Both the position numbers and the translations under genes were made by a program. From a virus, in the IMG/VR virus record IMGVR_UViG_3300030102_002108, positions 23,482 to 53,709 of that record: a DNA stretch of 30,228 nt, one strand, 5' to 3'. Below the pieces are notes generated by a model that did not search any database, was not told the origin of the DNA, and saw only the letters and a program-made list of their open reading frames with translations. Position 1 is the first letter of the stretch. Every line of letters starts with the position of its first letter. Shown piece after piece: positions 16,329 through 23,167 of the stretch.

Positions 16329-16583
16329 TTAGAACGGTACGTCCGAAGACTTCGTTGACTTGCCTGACTCAGCACGTGGGTCGTAGACTGATGCCCAAGC
16401 ATTTGACTTCGAGAAGCGCTCCTTGTCTGGAGTCAACACAACGGAGACATAGACAGAGCCTTTGTCTGTTGCGTACTTCTTCATCTCTTCCAACTCGGCA
16501 AGGGTGAACTTGAGGCGAGCTGATGATTTGACCTGTGTTACATCGCCGATGAACACGCGGTCGGTGGTTGGTTTGTTATCCAT
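16329..16583 (-). CDS. Small protein with SSB-like C-terminal tip
   Basis: An 84-aa protein located just downstream of the exonuclease and ERF genes. The core (VFIGDVTQVKSSARLKFTLA, then YVSVVLTPDK) is beta/alpha with no full OB-fold signature visible. The last residues, STKSSDVPF, resemble the acidic DDxPF tip by which single-strand binding proteins recruit partners, though with one acidic residue instead of three. The context favours a ssDNA-related role. It might be a reduced SSB or an SSB-tip mimic, but I cannot show DNA binding from sequence. Confidence 0.65.
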   Translation of the reverse strand: MDNKPTTDRVFIGDVTQVKSSARLKFTLAELEEMKKYATDKGSVYVSVVLTPDKERFSKSNAWASVYDPRAESGKSTKSSDVPF

Positions 16584-16600
16584 GTGAATAGAATGTTGAA

Positions 16601-17383
16601 TTAGATTTCGTCGTAAATGTAGTCATTGACTACGGGTTTGTCAAGGAAAAGCCAATCTTTTATTTTCTCGATGCCCTGTTCAAACTTGAACTTGCCTCTC
16701 AGAATCGTCTCTTCCTTCGCCTTGTAGACAGCCACCGGGTACGGGTACGTCTTTTCCTGAGCAACCCAAAAGAAGTCATCAAGACCCGCAACCTGCGTGT
16801 AGATATACGCTTGAATGTCATAGGAGAATTTGTTTACATCGTACCTGAAGCCGGGGATGGACCTCGTGCTCTTGCTGTCTGACACATAGTACTTGCCTTG
16901 GCAATCAAAGAAGCCACGCACTGGGATGTCATCAATGAACTCGTTGAACTCGAGTTGATACTCACCCTTGAGGTACTCGTCTTTGATGCCTGAGTCAATC
17001 AGTCTCTTCACCATGAAGAAGGCGGTCTTCCACTCTGACTCATCGACAAGCTGCTTGCCTTCTTCGATAGCCTCAGTCTTGAGCTGTTGCACTGCGGCCT
17101 TGTACTCTGACGAGCTCTTGGGATTCTTGAGCGCCTTAACTCTGTCGCTCATCTTCTCCATGATTTCGTCGTGGTCTATCTTCTGATAGGTAGCCTCGGC
17201 CTTCTCTGGCTCGAACAACATCATGTCGTACATCGAGCCAAAGGTCAGGGCAGGAGACTCCTTCTTTAGCTTGCCTGCCATGTACAACTCGAAGGCACGC
17301 ATGTCAGTGAGCGCGTGCTTAATCGAGCTGTACGACAGGTAACTCTTAGCTGTCTTCTCTTGCAGCTTGAGAGAAAACTCCAT
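16601..17383 (-). CDS. Exonuclease VIII/RecE-like PD-(D/E)XK exonuclease
   Basis: A 260-aa protein with the pattern of phage exonucleases of the PDDEXK_12/RecE-like group: SYSSIKHALTD near the N-terminus, LTFGSMYDMMLFEP at 46-59, VRGFFDC at 155-161 (D160), YYVSDSKSTRS at 165-175 (D169-x-K171), and FSYDIQAYIYTQVAG at 186-200 (the QAxxY signature). It degrades one strand from double-strand ends to expose ssDNA for annealing. Its start overlaps the ERF stop by one base (TAATG), the standard two-gene recombination pair. All catalytic positions are present. Confidence 0.85.
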   Translation of the reverse strand: MEFSLKLQEKTAKSYLSYSSIKHALTDMRAFELYMAGKLKKESPALTFGSMYDMMLFEPEKAEATYQKIDHDEIMEKMSDRVKALKNPKSSSEYKAAVQQLKTEAIEEGKQLVDESEWKTAFFMVKRLIDSGIKDEYLKGEYQLEFNEFIDDIPVRGFFDCQGKYYVSDSKSTRSIPGFRYDVNKFSYDIQAYIYTQVAGLDDFFWVAQEKTYPYPVAVYKAKEETILRGKFKFEQGIEKIKDWLFLDKPVVNDYIYDEI

Positions 17384-18015
17384 TACTTCTTCTTACTCTT
17401 TGCGCCTTTAGCTGCGACGGTCTTATTGACTGTCTCGAGCAGTTCGGAGTCTTGGTCAGGAGTAAAGGTGTACTTCTCCACGGACATGGCGTAAGCTTGC
17501 TGTGGATTCTTTGAGTTCTGGATGAAGGCGATAGCCTTCTCCATAGTCTCGTCATCTACCTGTGGCTTAATCTTGCCGTCCTTGACAGGGGGTGCTGTGA
17601 TTCTCTCAGGCTTGGTGTACTTGCCATGCGTGTTGGTAGCATCGCTGTCCTTGCCATCGTCAATGCAGAACAGACCATTGAGTGCGTACTTCCTCGCATA
17701 GGACGAAGCAGCACCTGTGACTTGCGAGCCATCCATCCCCTTCTTGTTCTCTTCTTCTCGAGCAAAGCCTGAGGCGGACACCTCTGTCTCTCCGTCAGTG
17801 ACCGTCACAGTGGCGTGTACATATACACGACCGCCTGTCTCGACAATGCTGTCACTCATCACGAGAGCCAGTCCGTGTTGAGTAAGTAGAGGTTTTACAG
17901 ATTCTACAATGTCCTCGCACGAGCGGTACTTGTACTTACCAAAGGAGTTGAATTGTCCCTTGGGTGCCTTCAGGCGTGCCTGCACGTCGGATAGCTTATG
18001 AATGATTGTATTCAT
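17383..18015 (-). CDS. ERF-family single-strand annealing protein
   Basis: A 210-aa protein with a clear ERF core: FGKYKYRSCEDIVESVKPLL (25-44) and SQVTGAASSYARKYALNGL (97-115) followed by FCIDDGKDSDA. These match the P22 Erf/Pfam ERF signature, including the G-x(2-3)-S-Y-A-R-K-Y-A motif. The C-terminal ~80 residues are a Lys-rich, low-complexity tail ending KGAKSKKK. Role: anneals complementary ssDNA made by the exonuclease encoded directly downstream. ATG 18015 is preceded by an A/T-rich leader without a Shine-Dalgarno and by an inverted repeat at 18037-18050 in the same mRNA sense. Confidence 0.9.
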   Translation of the reverse strand: MNTIIHKLSDVQARLKAPKGQFNSFGKYKYRSCEDIVESVKPLLTQHGLALVMSDSIVETGGRVYVHATVTVTDGETEVSASGFAREEENKKGMDGSQVTGAASSYARKYALNGLFCIDDGKDSDATNTHGKYTKPERITAPPVKDGKIKPQVDDETMEKAIAFIQNSKNPQQAYAMSVEKYTFTPDQDSELLETVNKTVAAKGAKSKKK

Positions 18016-18036
18016 GTGATATTAAATTGTGTTGTT

Positions 18037-18050
18037 CCCGATTTATCGGG
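18037..18050. repeat. Inverted repeat CCCGAT-TT-ATCGGG
   Basis: A perfect 6-bp inverted repeat with a 2-bp spacer, 22 bp upstream of the ERF start. Flanking bases extend it imperfectly (TT...GGAA). As RNA on the - strand it would be a small hairpin in the ERF leader; as DNA it is operator-sized. Confidence 0.5.
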
Positions 18051-18103
18051 GGAAAGTTCGGAACTATTTCTGACAAAATCAAGGATTCGACAGCACGATA
18101 TGC

Positions 18104-18117
18104 GGAAAAAGTTTTCC
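18104..18117. repeat. Inverted repeat GGAAAA-AG-TTTTCC
   Basis: A second perfect 6+2+6 inverted repeat in the same ~107-bp intergenic stretch, 67 bp from the first and with the same geometry. The adjacent TTTTCCACA differs by one base from the DnaA box TTATCCACA. It could be a repressor site or part of an initiator-binding region. Confidence 0.45.
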
Positions 18118-18122
18118 ACACA

Positions 18123-18224
18123 TCAGTGCCATCGCCACCATAACATCTTGAGAATGAACGAGATGTATAGTGCTATTGCAATCCTTAGTATAAGCAGATG
18201 TCTGCGCCATCCCCGTTCTGTCAT
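18123..18224 (-). CDS. Single-TM basic microprotein (33 aa)
   Basis: ATG 18224 overlaps the stop of the upstream HTH gene as ATGA, the coupling used throughout this operon. The peptide starts MTERGWRRH, continues with a hydrophobic helix (LLILRIAIALYISFILKML) and ends WWRWH. Positive residues on both flanks and tryptophans at the interface are typical of a single-pass inner-membrane peptide. Function unknown; phage microproteins of this kind can act on host membrane complexes. Confidence 0.6.
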   Translation of the reverse strand: MTERGWRRHLLILRIAIALYISFILKMLWWRWH

Positions 18225-18538
18225 CGAACTGTCGTGCTGTTCTCGTGGATGATGCGCATAAGCTTGAAGTACAGCTCGCCGTCTACCTCATCGTGGAACA
18301 GCATGCGGGACATGACAAGCACAGCTGCGTTGCGCTCCTTGGCGTTGAGCTCTGTCGACTGCCGTGCGTTGATTCGCATTTGAGTCATCTTAGCACACAC
18401 CGATTCGGGTGAGCGACCCACAAGCTTTGCGACCTTGTTGATGGTCGGGTTGTTGAACGTGAGTGGCACGTCAGATGTGATGTGCTCGGTTGCAATGGCC
18501 ACTTCCTTCTGTGACCAGCGTCTCTTGAAATTAGACAT
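18221..18538 (-). CDS. Myb/GcrA-like HTH DNA-binding protein
   Basis: A 105-aa protein from ATG 18538. The frame extends upstream but would then overlap the preceding gene, and its extra residues are not protein-like. FKRRWSQKEVAIATEHI followed by TINKVAKLVGRSPESVCAKM has the spacing of a SANT/Myb or GcrA-type helix-turn-helix: W near the start, then I-A-x-x-x-G-R-S-x-x-S-V recognition-helix style. It is probably a transcription factor or nucleoid-type protein. The start is preceded by AATTCAAT, a word repeated before other genes of this strand. Confidence 0.6.
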   Translation of the reverse strand: MSNFKRRWSQKEVAIATEHITSDVPLTFNNPTINKVAKLVGRSPESVCAKMTQMRINARQSTELNAKERNAAVLVMSRMLFHDEVDGELYFKLMRIIHENSTTVR

Positions 18539-18554
18539 GGTTGTTGTGATTGAA

Positions 18555-19001
18555 TTAAACATAGATTTCTTCGTTGTTTGCGAGGTCCCACACACACTTC
18601 TCTCCGAGCAGACGGCACTTGTCAAGCGCGTCATCTAGCTCATCGAATCGCTGTGAGATGTCGACCTCTGTCGAGCCCTGCTTGTTGTCCCATGTTCCGA
18701 CGTACATCTTGGAGCGCAGCGTGTGCTGCTTGAGCTTCTTGATGGCACTCATCTGAATGGTCCAAGCGATAGCTAGGTTCGACGTGTACTCATTGCGTGG
18801 CACTTGTATCTGAGGCAGGTCCATCGCTCCCATGGCGGGGTCGTAGACTGACTGCACAAAGATGGTCTCGGCCAAGTCGCTACGTCCTACCATGTACCCT
18901 GTGGTCGGTACGTCTCCCGTGTATGGAGAGACTGTTGAGCCACCGTACATGAACTGCATGTAGCATGCCTTGTACATAGCATCCTTACTCTGTGATTCCA
19001 T
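18555..19001 (-). CDS. Hypothetical protein (148 aa)
   Basis: I choose ATG 19001; the only earlier start is a TTG. It overlaps the previous gene by 17 bp. The sequence has Tyr/Met/Cys-rich parts (YKACYMQFMYGG), a middle helical region (IAWTIQMSAIKKLKQH) and a C-terminal SQRFDELDDALDKCRLL helix. No TM and no motif I recognise. Composition and coupling support a real gene. Confidence 0.65.
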   Translation of the reverse strand: MESQSKDAMYKACYMQFMYGGSTVSPYTGDVPTTGYMVGRSDLAETIFVQSVYDPAMGAMDLPQIQVPRNEYTSNLAIAWTIQMSAIKKLKQHTLRSKMYVGTWDNKQGSTEVDISQRFDELDDALDKCRLLGEKCVWDLANNEEIYV

Positions 19002-19398
19002 AGAGGTTTGTTTTGTACACAAGAATCAACGGGACGACAGCATCGTCTTCGTTGTCGCACGAGTCGCTGACCCAATGCGGTGCCTTGTGTGGGTTGTACC
19101 TGTACCTCTTGTCTGTCTGCTCCATGACGAGACGTGGCACGTGGGTGCCTCTTATCTCATGGTAGTCATCGAACTCAATCCATGCACAGACAGTCTTGTT
19201 CATGCCGTCATGAATCTTCTTGGCTACCGTGCCATGGTTGCGCAGTCGACAGTTGTGCAACAGGGCGCAGAAGGTATCAGGGTCTCTGTAGAATGTGCCC
19301 AATGCAAACTTGCCCACGGGGGACATGTGCTTGAGCTGCCACTTCTTGTAGTTCCTGCCACGCCCCAAGTGGTAGCGTAGTTTGTAGTACCCACTCAT
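18985..19398 (-). CDS. Hypothetical protein (137 aa)
   Basis: Starts at ATG 19398 in ATGA overlap with the preceding stop. Basic at the N-terminus (YKLRYHLGRGRNYKKWQLKH) and more acidic later (DSCDNEDDAVV). Contains C74-like and C91-like single cysteines without a zinc pattern. Beta-rich in appearance (FALGTFYRD, VCAWIEFDDYHEI, VVPLILVYKT). Family not recognised. It is placed among other uncharacterised small early-type genes. Confidence 0.65.
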   Translation of the reverse strand: MSGYYKLRYHLGRGRNYKKWQLKHMSPVGKFALGTFYRDPDTFCALLHNCRLRNHGTVAKKIHDGMNKTVCAWIEFDDYHEIRGTHVPRLVMEQTDKRYRYNPHKAPHWVSDSCDNEDDAVVPLILVYKTNLYGITE

Positions 19399-19592
19399 AC
19401 CTCGTACGATTTGGCATTACCCACTACACCGCCATCGGGTGCGACCACGAACAGGTCTGACGTACCATCAAGAGTGTGGATGCTGTAGCCCTTGTGCTCG
19501 GTGGGCACTTGGCACAGCCACACCATGGTGGCGTACTCCTTGCCGTCGTCAGACCAACCGACAAGGAATCTGCGTTCTTCAAAATCTGCCAT
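19395..19592 (-). CDS. Hypothetical protein (65 aa)
   Basis: A small beta-rich protein (ERRFLVGWSDDGKEYATMVW then YSIHTLDGTSDLFVVAPDGG) with turn-forming DDG, LDG and PDGG. The regular strand-turn pattern suggests a compact beta-sheet domain. The start shares one base with the preceding stop (TAATG); the stop is in ATGA overlap with the next gene. No family recognised. Confidence 0.65.
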   Translation of the reverse strand: MADFEERRFLVGWSDDGKEYATMVWLCQVPTEHKGYSIHTLDGTSDLFVVAPDGGVVGNAKSYEV

Positions 19593-19885
19593 TACTTAAA
19601 TGAATTTAGGTGTTGTAGTATCTGCTCCTCGAGAGCAGCGAAGTCCATGAGGGTAGCGAGGTGGAAGTCCGTGATGTCGATGGGCTCCTCGGGTACCACG
19701 TTGGGCTCGACAACAGGGCGTGTGCTCTTGATGTACACACGGTCGACCTCCACGTACTCAGGGTTACCGGGGTCGACGTCACTGTCAGGACGGTACGGGT
19801 GGTACTCGTACGTGACGAACACAACGTACTGATTGTCAGTGTCTTCTTGTAAGATGTACTCTTCCATGTTGATAAAGTTAGTCAT
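19592..19885 (-). CDS. Acidic hypothetical protein (97 aa)
   Basis: ATG 19885 gives an ATGACTAA overlap with the upstream stop; ATG 19867 (7 codons shorter) is also possible and has TAACTTTA five bases before it, so either coupled or independent initiation could apply. The sequence is acidic and Pro-rich (EYILQEDTDNQYVVFVTYEY, later PNVVPEEPIDITDFHLATL) and ends with a helix. Family not recognised; the acidic composition is shared by many genes in this run. Confidence 0.65.
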   Translation of the reverse strand: MTNFINMEEYILQEDTDNQYVVFVTYEYHPYRPDSDVDPGNPEYVEVDRVYIKSTRPVVEPNVVPEEPIDITDFHLATLMDFAALEEQILQHLNSFK

Positions 19886-20216
19886 TAGAATCCATAACTG
19901 CAAGAGGTTCCTTGCCTTTCTTCGCTCGGTGTTCGTTGACAAGTGCAGTTGACAAGTAGCGAAGCGTGTTGATTTGCTTGTTGATTCTGCTGTTGAACTT
20001 GAACTGATTCACCGGGTCGGCCTCGTGCTTGGCGAGCTGTGCTGCCCTGCCGATGTGCAGGCAGTTGGACAGAGAGATGAAGTCTTTGTTGCCTACCTCG
20101 ATGCGGATGCGCATACCCTCTTCACCCTTGAGGTTTGGGATGCGCTTGACGAGCATGCCGCCCGCTCGGTAGTCGAACTCCTCACGGGACTTGCGTTTGA
20201 ATAGATTGAAAATCAT
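19878..20216 (-). CDS. Basic hypothetical protein (112 aa)
   Basis: Begins MIFNLFKRKSREEFDYRAGG and continues with a strand (MRIRIEVGNKDFISL) and long helices with many Lys/Arg (NSRINKQINTLRYLSTALVN, EHRAKKGKEP). One of the few basic products in the acidic run, so nucleic-acid binding is possible. ATGA overlap with the upstream stop; 8-bp overlap downstream. No motif identified. Confidence 0.6.
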   Translation of the reverse strand: MIFNLFKRKSREEFDYRAGGMLVKRIPNLKGEEGMRIRIEVGNKDFISLSNCLHIGRAAQLAKHEADPVNQFKFNSRINKQINTLRYLSTALVNEHRAKKGKEPLAVMDSND

Positions 20217-20464
20217 TGTTGGAATTTTGGTGATACGTCCATGATGTATTGGGCTACAAGTTGTTCGATGTCGCCCACGATTCCGTCCACGTCGTAGTGT
20301 GACAGGTCGTACTCCTCAATCATGAGGCGGGAGAGTTGTTGGTATCCGCTTTCGTCGAGGGTCTCGCCGTCGTGCTTGTAGCCACGGTGGTTGAAGCAGT
20401 TGCTTACGTGAAGGCGGAGGTCTGCCTCCGTCTCTTCGCTGAAGTAGTCGTATTCGTTACTCAT
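20213..20464 (-). CDS. Acidic hypothetical protein (83 aa)
   Basis: Strongly acidic (MSNEYDYFSEETEADLRLHV; later EEYDLSHYDVDGIVGDIEQL), helical, without TM. It resembles, in composition only, the small acidic DNA-mimic or inhibitor proteins of phages. ATG 20464 overlaps the upstream gene by 8 bp; its TGA overlaps the next ATG. No family recognised. Confidence 0.65.
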   Translation of the reverse strand: MSNEYDYFSEETEADLRLHVSNCFNHRGYKHDGETLDESGYQQLSRLMIEEYDLSHYDVDGIVGDIEQLVAQYIMDVSPKFQQ

Positions 20465-20648
20465 TGTCTTTTGCTTTTTCGTAGATAAATACTAGGTCGT
20501 CATACAGGTCGTAGATTGCTGTACGTGGGTCAAAGTTTGGGTCGTCTTGCTGACGTGCTTGATAGTCGTCCATGATTTCCACGAACTGCACGCCCACCGT
20601 GGTAGCGGATTGAAAGAAAACAACCTCGTTTGTTTTGTCTTTACTCAT
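20457..20648 (-). CDS. Acidic hypothetical protein (63 aa)
   Basis: A 63-aa acidic protein (TNEVVFFQSATTVGVQFVEI, then DDPNFDPRTAIYDLYDDLVF). One likely strand pair and a C-terminal helix. Overlaps both neighbours by 8 bp (ATGAGTAA- and ATGAGTAA-type junctions). The exact coupling is the main support; no function can be assigned. Confidence 0.6.
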   Translation of the reverse strand: MSKDKTNEVVFFQSATTVGVQFVEIMDDYQARQQDDPNFDPRTAIYDLYDDLVFIYEKAKDNE

Positions 20649-21012
20649 TGTCTAGTCCGTATAGTTTGTCTAACACTTGTTGAAGGTCGTACTTGATGTC
20701 CGCTACCTTGTGGCAAAGGTCCTCGATTACTTCCTTGTCCACGCTTGGCTCGGGGTCATTGAACTCTGCCGAGTCAGCGAAGCCCTCGTGGAAGTGGTCG
20801 GGAAAGTCGCACGGCTCGGAGCGATAGTCGCAGAAGGGGCACTCAATCTCCTCGTGGCTTGTACGATGGATGAACGTAGAGCCACAGCTGCCGCAGTCTA
20901 CGAGGTTGAGTCCCGCACCCTGCATCTCCTTTTGGTACCCCTCTTGGGATACTCTCTTGTTCCTGCGGGTCATGCCCTTGGGGAACTCTGTCAATGGTCC
21001 TGTCTGTTTCAT
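20641..21012 (-). CDS. Zinc-ribbon protein (123 aa)
   Basis: Two CxxC knuckles: C40-G-S-C43 and C58-P-F-C61, separated by 14 residues, followed by C68 and two His (DHFHEGF). This is the layout of a zinc ribbon. The N-terminus is basic (TRRNKRVSQEGYQKEM) and the C-terminal half acidic and helical (EVIEDLCHKVADIKYDLQQV), possibly a coiled coil for dimerisation. It could bind nucleic acid or host RNA polymerase. ATGA overlap upstream. Zinc binding is a motif-based inference. Confidence 0.7.
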   Translation of the reverse strand: MKQTGPLTEFPKGMTRRNKRVSQEGYQKEMQGAGLNLVDCGSCGSTFIHRTSHEEIECPFCDYRSEPCDFPDHFHEGFADSAEFNDPEPSVDKEVIEDLCHKVADIKYDLQQVLDKLYGLDNE

Positions 21013-21245
21013 TTGTCTGCGTTTGGTAGTTCTCCGTTATCCATCATGTATTGGATGGTGTCTTGGATGGCCTGCTGTATGCGCTCCATCACCCAATCGT
21101 TGTCTTGAAGTGAGGCGATAAGGATGCGCTCGTAGTCAGACTCGGGAAGGGAGAAGCCGATTCGCTCGCAAGCAACCTCGACATCCTCTACATTCCATTG
21201 AAGTTCAGGGCCTGTGTAGTAGCCCTCGTCATTGATTAGATTCAT
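21009..21245 (-). CDS. Acidic hypothetical protein (78 aa)
   Basis: Acidic and helical (ELQWNVEDVEVACERIGFSL, ESDYERILIASLQDNDWVME, RIQQAIQDTIQYMMDNGEL). ATG 21245 overlaps the stop of the 50-aa upstream gene as ATGA, and its own stop overlaps the zinc-ribbon start in the same way. The amphipathic helix pattern suggests a helical bundle. No family recognised. Confidence 0.65.
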   Translation of the reverse strand: MNLINDEGYYTGPELQWNVEDVEVACERIGFSLPESDYERILIASLQDNDWVMERIQQAIQDTIQYMMDNGELPNADK

Positions 21246-21394
21246 GTCTTGATGTTTTCGATTGGGATGAAGTATGCTTGATGCTCTCCGACATATTCGT
21301 ATGGGGCAAGACAGGCCTCTGATTCAAACCAATCTTCGTCCATGTACTGCTGAACCTCTGGCCACAGCACGAGCTTGTATACATCTTCGTTCAT
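21242..21394 (-). CDS. Acidic microprotein (50 aa)
   Basis: A 50-codon ORF that exactly fills the space between two genes, with a 4-bp ATGA overlap at each end. It begins MNEDVYKLVLWPEVQQYMDE and ends YFIPIENIKT, with many aromatic and acidic residues and no TM. The double coupling makes it very likely to be translated. No function can be proposed. Confidence 0.7.
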   Translation of the reverse strand: MNEDVYKLVLWPEVQQYMDEDWFESEACLAPYEYVGEHQAYFIPIENIKT

Positions 21395-21831
21395 GCCTTG
21401 GTGATTAGTTCTTCGTCAATCATCTCTTCGATGATGTGGTTGATGATGCGGTCGATGACGTCGTCGCCGTTGGCACCCCACTTGATGCTTCCGTAGTTGA
21501 TGGTGGGAAGCCAATCCTTGAACTCCCTGTACAGCTTGGGCGGTACGTGGTAGGCGAGGTAGTCCACCAAGTCCTCGTAGTACGAGTCCATCTCACGCAC
21601 GATGGTGTCCTCACCCCAATCGTCGACGTCCTCCCACTCACGCCACAGGTTGCAGAACCCGTTGTTGTAGTAGTCGTAGCCGACCCGGGAGATTGCACGC
21701 AGTGCTTCGGGTAGTCCATCCTCTGCTTCACCTGATGCGGGGATGAGTGCTTTCCATGCGGCATCGTACTCCTGTTGGTACTTGCCCTCTTGGTCCCAGT
21801 AGGAACCGCAGTCTTTGTTAATCTTAGACAT
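21391..21831 (-). CDS. Acidic hypothetical protein (146 aa)
   Basis: I choose ATG 21831 (MSKINKDCGSYWDQEGKYQQ); a longer frame would run through the upstream gene. Rich in Trp, Tyr, Asp and Glu (YDYYNNGFCNLWREWEDVDD; MDSYYEDLVDYLAYHVPP), C-terminus helical and acidic (IINHIIEEMIDEELI). A net negative, aromatic-rich surface is typical of phage inhibitors or DNA mimics, but this is composition only. AATTCAATAACT directly precedes the ATG. Confidence 0.7.
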   Translation of the reverse strand: MSKINKDCGSYWDQEGKYQQEYDAAWKALIPASGEAEDGLPEALRAISRVGYDYYNNGFCNLWREWEDVDDWGEDTIVREMDSYYEDLVDYLAYHVPPKLYREFKDWLPTINYGSIKWGANGDDVIDRIINHIIEEMIDEELITKA

Positions 21832-21833
21832 AG

Positions 21834-22034
21834 TTATTGAATTGAATTGGTTGATGTTTCGTTGTCGATGAGTTGACGGATTGCTCGGTAGCTGTAAGTC
21901 TCGTCGCGGTAAGCCCACTCGGTTACGAGTTCCTTGCCGTTGACTTCTGCGATACCTCGGGAGAGGCCGTAGCCTCCGTTCTCGATGTTGAAGGTGATGC
22001 CGTTGTGCTCACCTGTGCCATGGTATTTAGGCAT
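21834..22034 (-). CDS. Hypothetical protein (66 aa)
   Basis: A small protein with a beta-like first half (GITFNIENGGYGLSRGIAEV, GKELVTEWAYRDETYSYRAI) and a short C-terminal helix. Its stop lies 2 bp before the next start; its own start overlaps the upstream gene by 8 bp. No known motif. Confidence 0.65.
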   Translation of the reverse strand: MPKYHGTGEHNGITFNIENGGYGLSRGIAEVNGKELVTEWAYRDETYSYRAIRQLIDNETSTNSIQ

Positions 22035-22293
22035 TTTGATTGGTGTTTAAGTATTCTACTTGTGTGTCGTACGCTCCTGCGAATGCGTCAACGTCGGACT
22101 GATGCAACCTGATGTACAGCGATTGGTACACAGGCGGGTCGCCGTCGATGAGCACTTGCTTGGATTGCACGGTCACTGTGAAACCATCTTCAACAGGGTC
22201 GTCACCCGTGCTGACGATGTCGGCCTCGGTGTGTCCGAGTGCCTTGATGTACAGCAGTGCCTTCTGCACTTGCGTTAACTTTACTTGCTTCAT
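22027..22293 (-). CDS. Hypothetical protein (88 aa)
   Basis: N-terminal helix with VKLTQVQKALLYIKALGH, then a beta-rich acidic part (DGFTVTVQSKQVLIDGDPPV, SLYIRLHQSDVDAF). Complete, with ATG 22293. Located 10 bp after a TM microprotein gene. The family is not recognised. Confidence 0.65.
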   Translation of the reverse strand: MKQVKLTQVQKALLYIKALGHTEADIVSTGDDPVEDGFTVTVQSKQVLIDGDPPVYQSLYIRLHQSDVDAFAGAYDTQVEYLNTNQNA

Positions 22294-22303
22294 TCATAGT
22301 GGG

Positions 22304-22396
22304 TTAGAGGATTGTCAGTAGTGAGCCGAGGAACGCCAACCATGCAAGGAAGGCGAACCACAGCCACACATCAGGAGTCAGCCTGTTGCGTTTCAT
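22304..22396 (-). CDS. Single-TM microprotein (30 aa)
   Basis: A 30-residue ORF beginning MKRNRLTPDVW followed by a continuous hydrophobic segment (LWFAFLAWLAFLGSLLTIL). The basic N-terminus and lack of a cleavage site predict an N-in single-pass inner-membrane peptide. It starts inside the end of the 181-aa gene (26-bp overlap) and stops 10 bp before the next ATG. It resembles very small phage holin-like or membrane-regulator peptides, but no homology is claimed. Confidence 0.6.
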   Translation of the reverse strand: MKRNRLTPDVWLWFAFLAWLAFLGSLLTIL

Positions 22397-22916
22397 TGTC
22401 TGTTGATTTAGAAAGGTTGAACGTGGGTTCGGGGAGTTGTCGCGGGCCAATGCCAATGCGAGCGAGGTTGTCCATGATGTCTTCGTCCTTCATGTCGAGG
22501 AAGGAGCGGATGTCCTCCAAGTCAGAGAGGTTGATTTGACGGAAGCGCAGGTGGTCTGCCAAGTCCGACGAGTCAAGGGTGTAGTTGCCGCTGATGTCCA
22601 TGTACATCCCGCCGTCGCAGACGGTTGTGTAGATGTCAGCCTCGTAGTCACGAACCTCGTCTTGGACGTACTCTGCCTGATAGTTGGCACCATACCCTGC
22701 ACCAAGCAGGAATGCCTTGCGGAATACATCTGTGTTTGTACCGCCACCCGATTCGGCCTCGGCTTTGAGCTTGGCAATCTCATCTGCCTGCGTTTTAACA
22801 AGAGCTTCAAACTCCTTGATGACGCGTTGAACTTCCGTGTAGAACTCGGCACGTTGGTGTTGAACCTGTTCCTTGGTCTGTGCGACAACCAAGAGGTCTT
22901 TGATTGATTGTTCCAT
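22371..22916 (-). CDS. Hypothetical protein with N-terminal coiled coil (181 aa)
   Basis: ATG 22916 (MEQSIKDLLVVAQTKEQVQH). Residues about 5-60 form a heptad-rich helix (VIKEFEALVKTQADEIAKLK), then a Gly-rich hinge (ESGGGTNTD) and an acidic, Tyr-rich domain (YQAEYVQDEVRDYEADIYTT) ending in a Ser/Thr/Asp-rich tail. Probably oligomeric through the coiled coil. No enzymatic motif. The upstream ATTTCAAT word occurs 11 bases before the start. Confidence 0.7.
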   Translation of the reverse strand: MEQSIKDLLVVAQTKEQVQHQRAEFYTEVQRVIKEFEALVKTQADEIAKLKAEAESGGGTNTDVFRKAFLLGAGYGANYQAEYVQDEVRDYEADIYTTVCDGGMYMDISGNYTLDSSDLADHLRFRQINLSDLEDIRSFLDMKDEDIMDNLARIGIGPRQLPEPTFNLSKSTDNETQQADS

Positions 22917-22939
22917 GATGTATGGGATTGAAATGAAAA

Positions 22940-23167
22940 TTAGTTTAGTGGTAGAGTGTCTACCTTGATTCCGAAATTGCCGTCCGCCTCGAGCCACCCA
23001 TCGTCGATGAGTGCTTGCGCTGTGCGTCCGTAGTGTCCTTGGAGTGTCCAAGCCATGCCTGTCTTGACGAGTTCAGAGAACAGGCGAAGCGTGCCCCTGT
23101 CGTCGAGGTGTCCGCACTCGTAGTCGATGAGGCGGTTGGTTACGTCGTATGCTTTCGAGTAAGCCAT
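22940..23167 (-). CDS. Conserved small phage protein, WxLQGxYGRxA family
   Basis: A 75-aa protein containing LIDYECGHLDDRGTLRLFSE, then GMAWTLQGHYGRTAQALIDD. The Y-E-x-G-x-L...F-x-x-L...W-x-L-Q-G-x-Y-G-R-x-A...L-I pattern is one I know as widespread in unrelated phages (I believe DUF7417, from memory). Its function is not established. ATG 23167 has AATTCAAT three bases upstream and no Shine-Dalgarno. It follows the 227-bp gap, so it may be first in its own transcript. Confidence 0.8.
   Translation of the reverse strand: MAYSKAYDVTNRLIDYECGHLDDRGTLRLFSELVKTGMAWTLQGHYGRTAQALIDDGWLEADGNFGIKVDTLPLN

Noticed and set aside
19868-19880. Promoter box TAACTTTA before ATG 19867
   Set aside because: It lies within a tightly coupled junction and is read as coding sequence if translation begins at ATG 19885, so it was not counted as a promoter.
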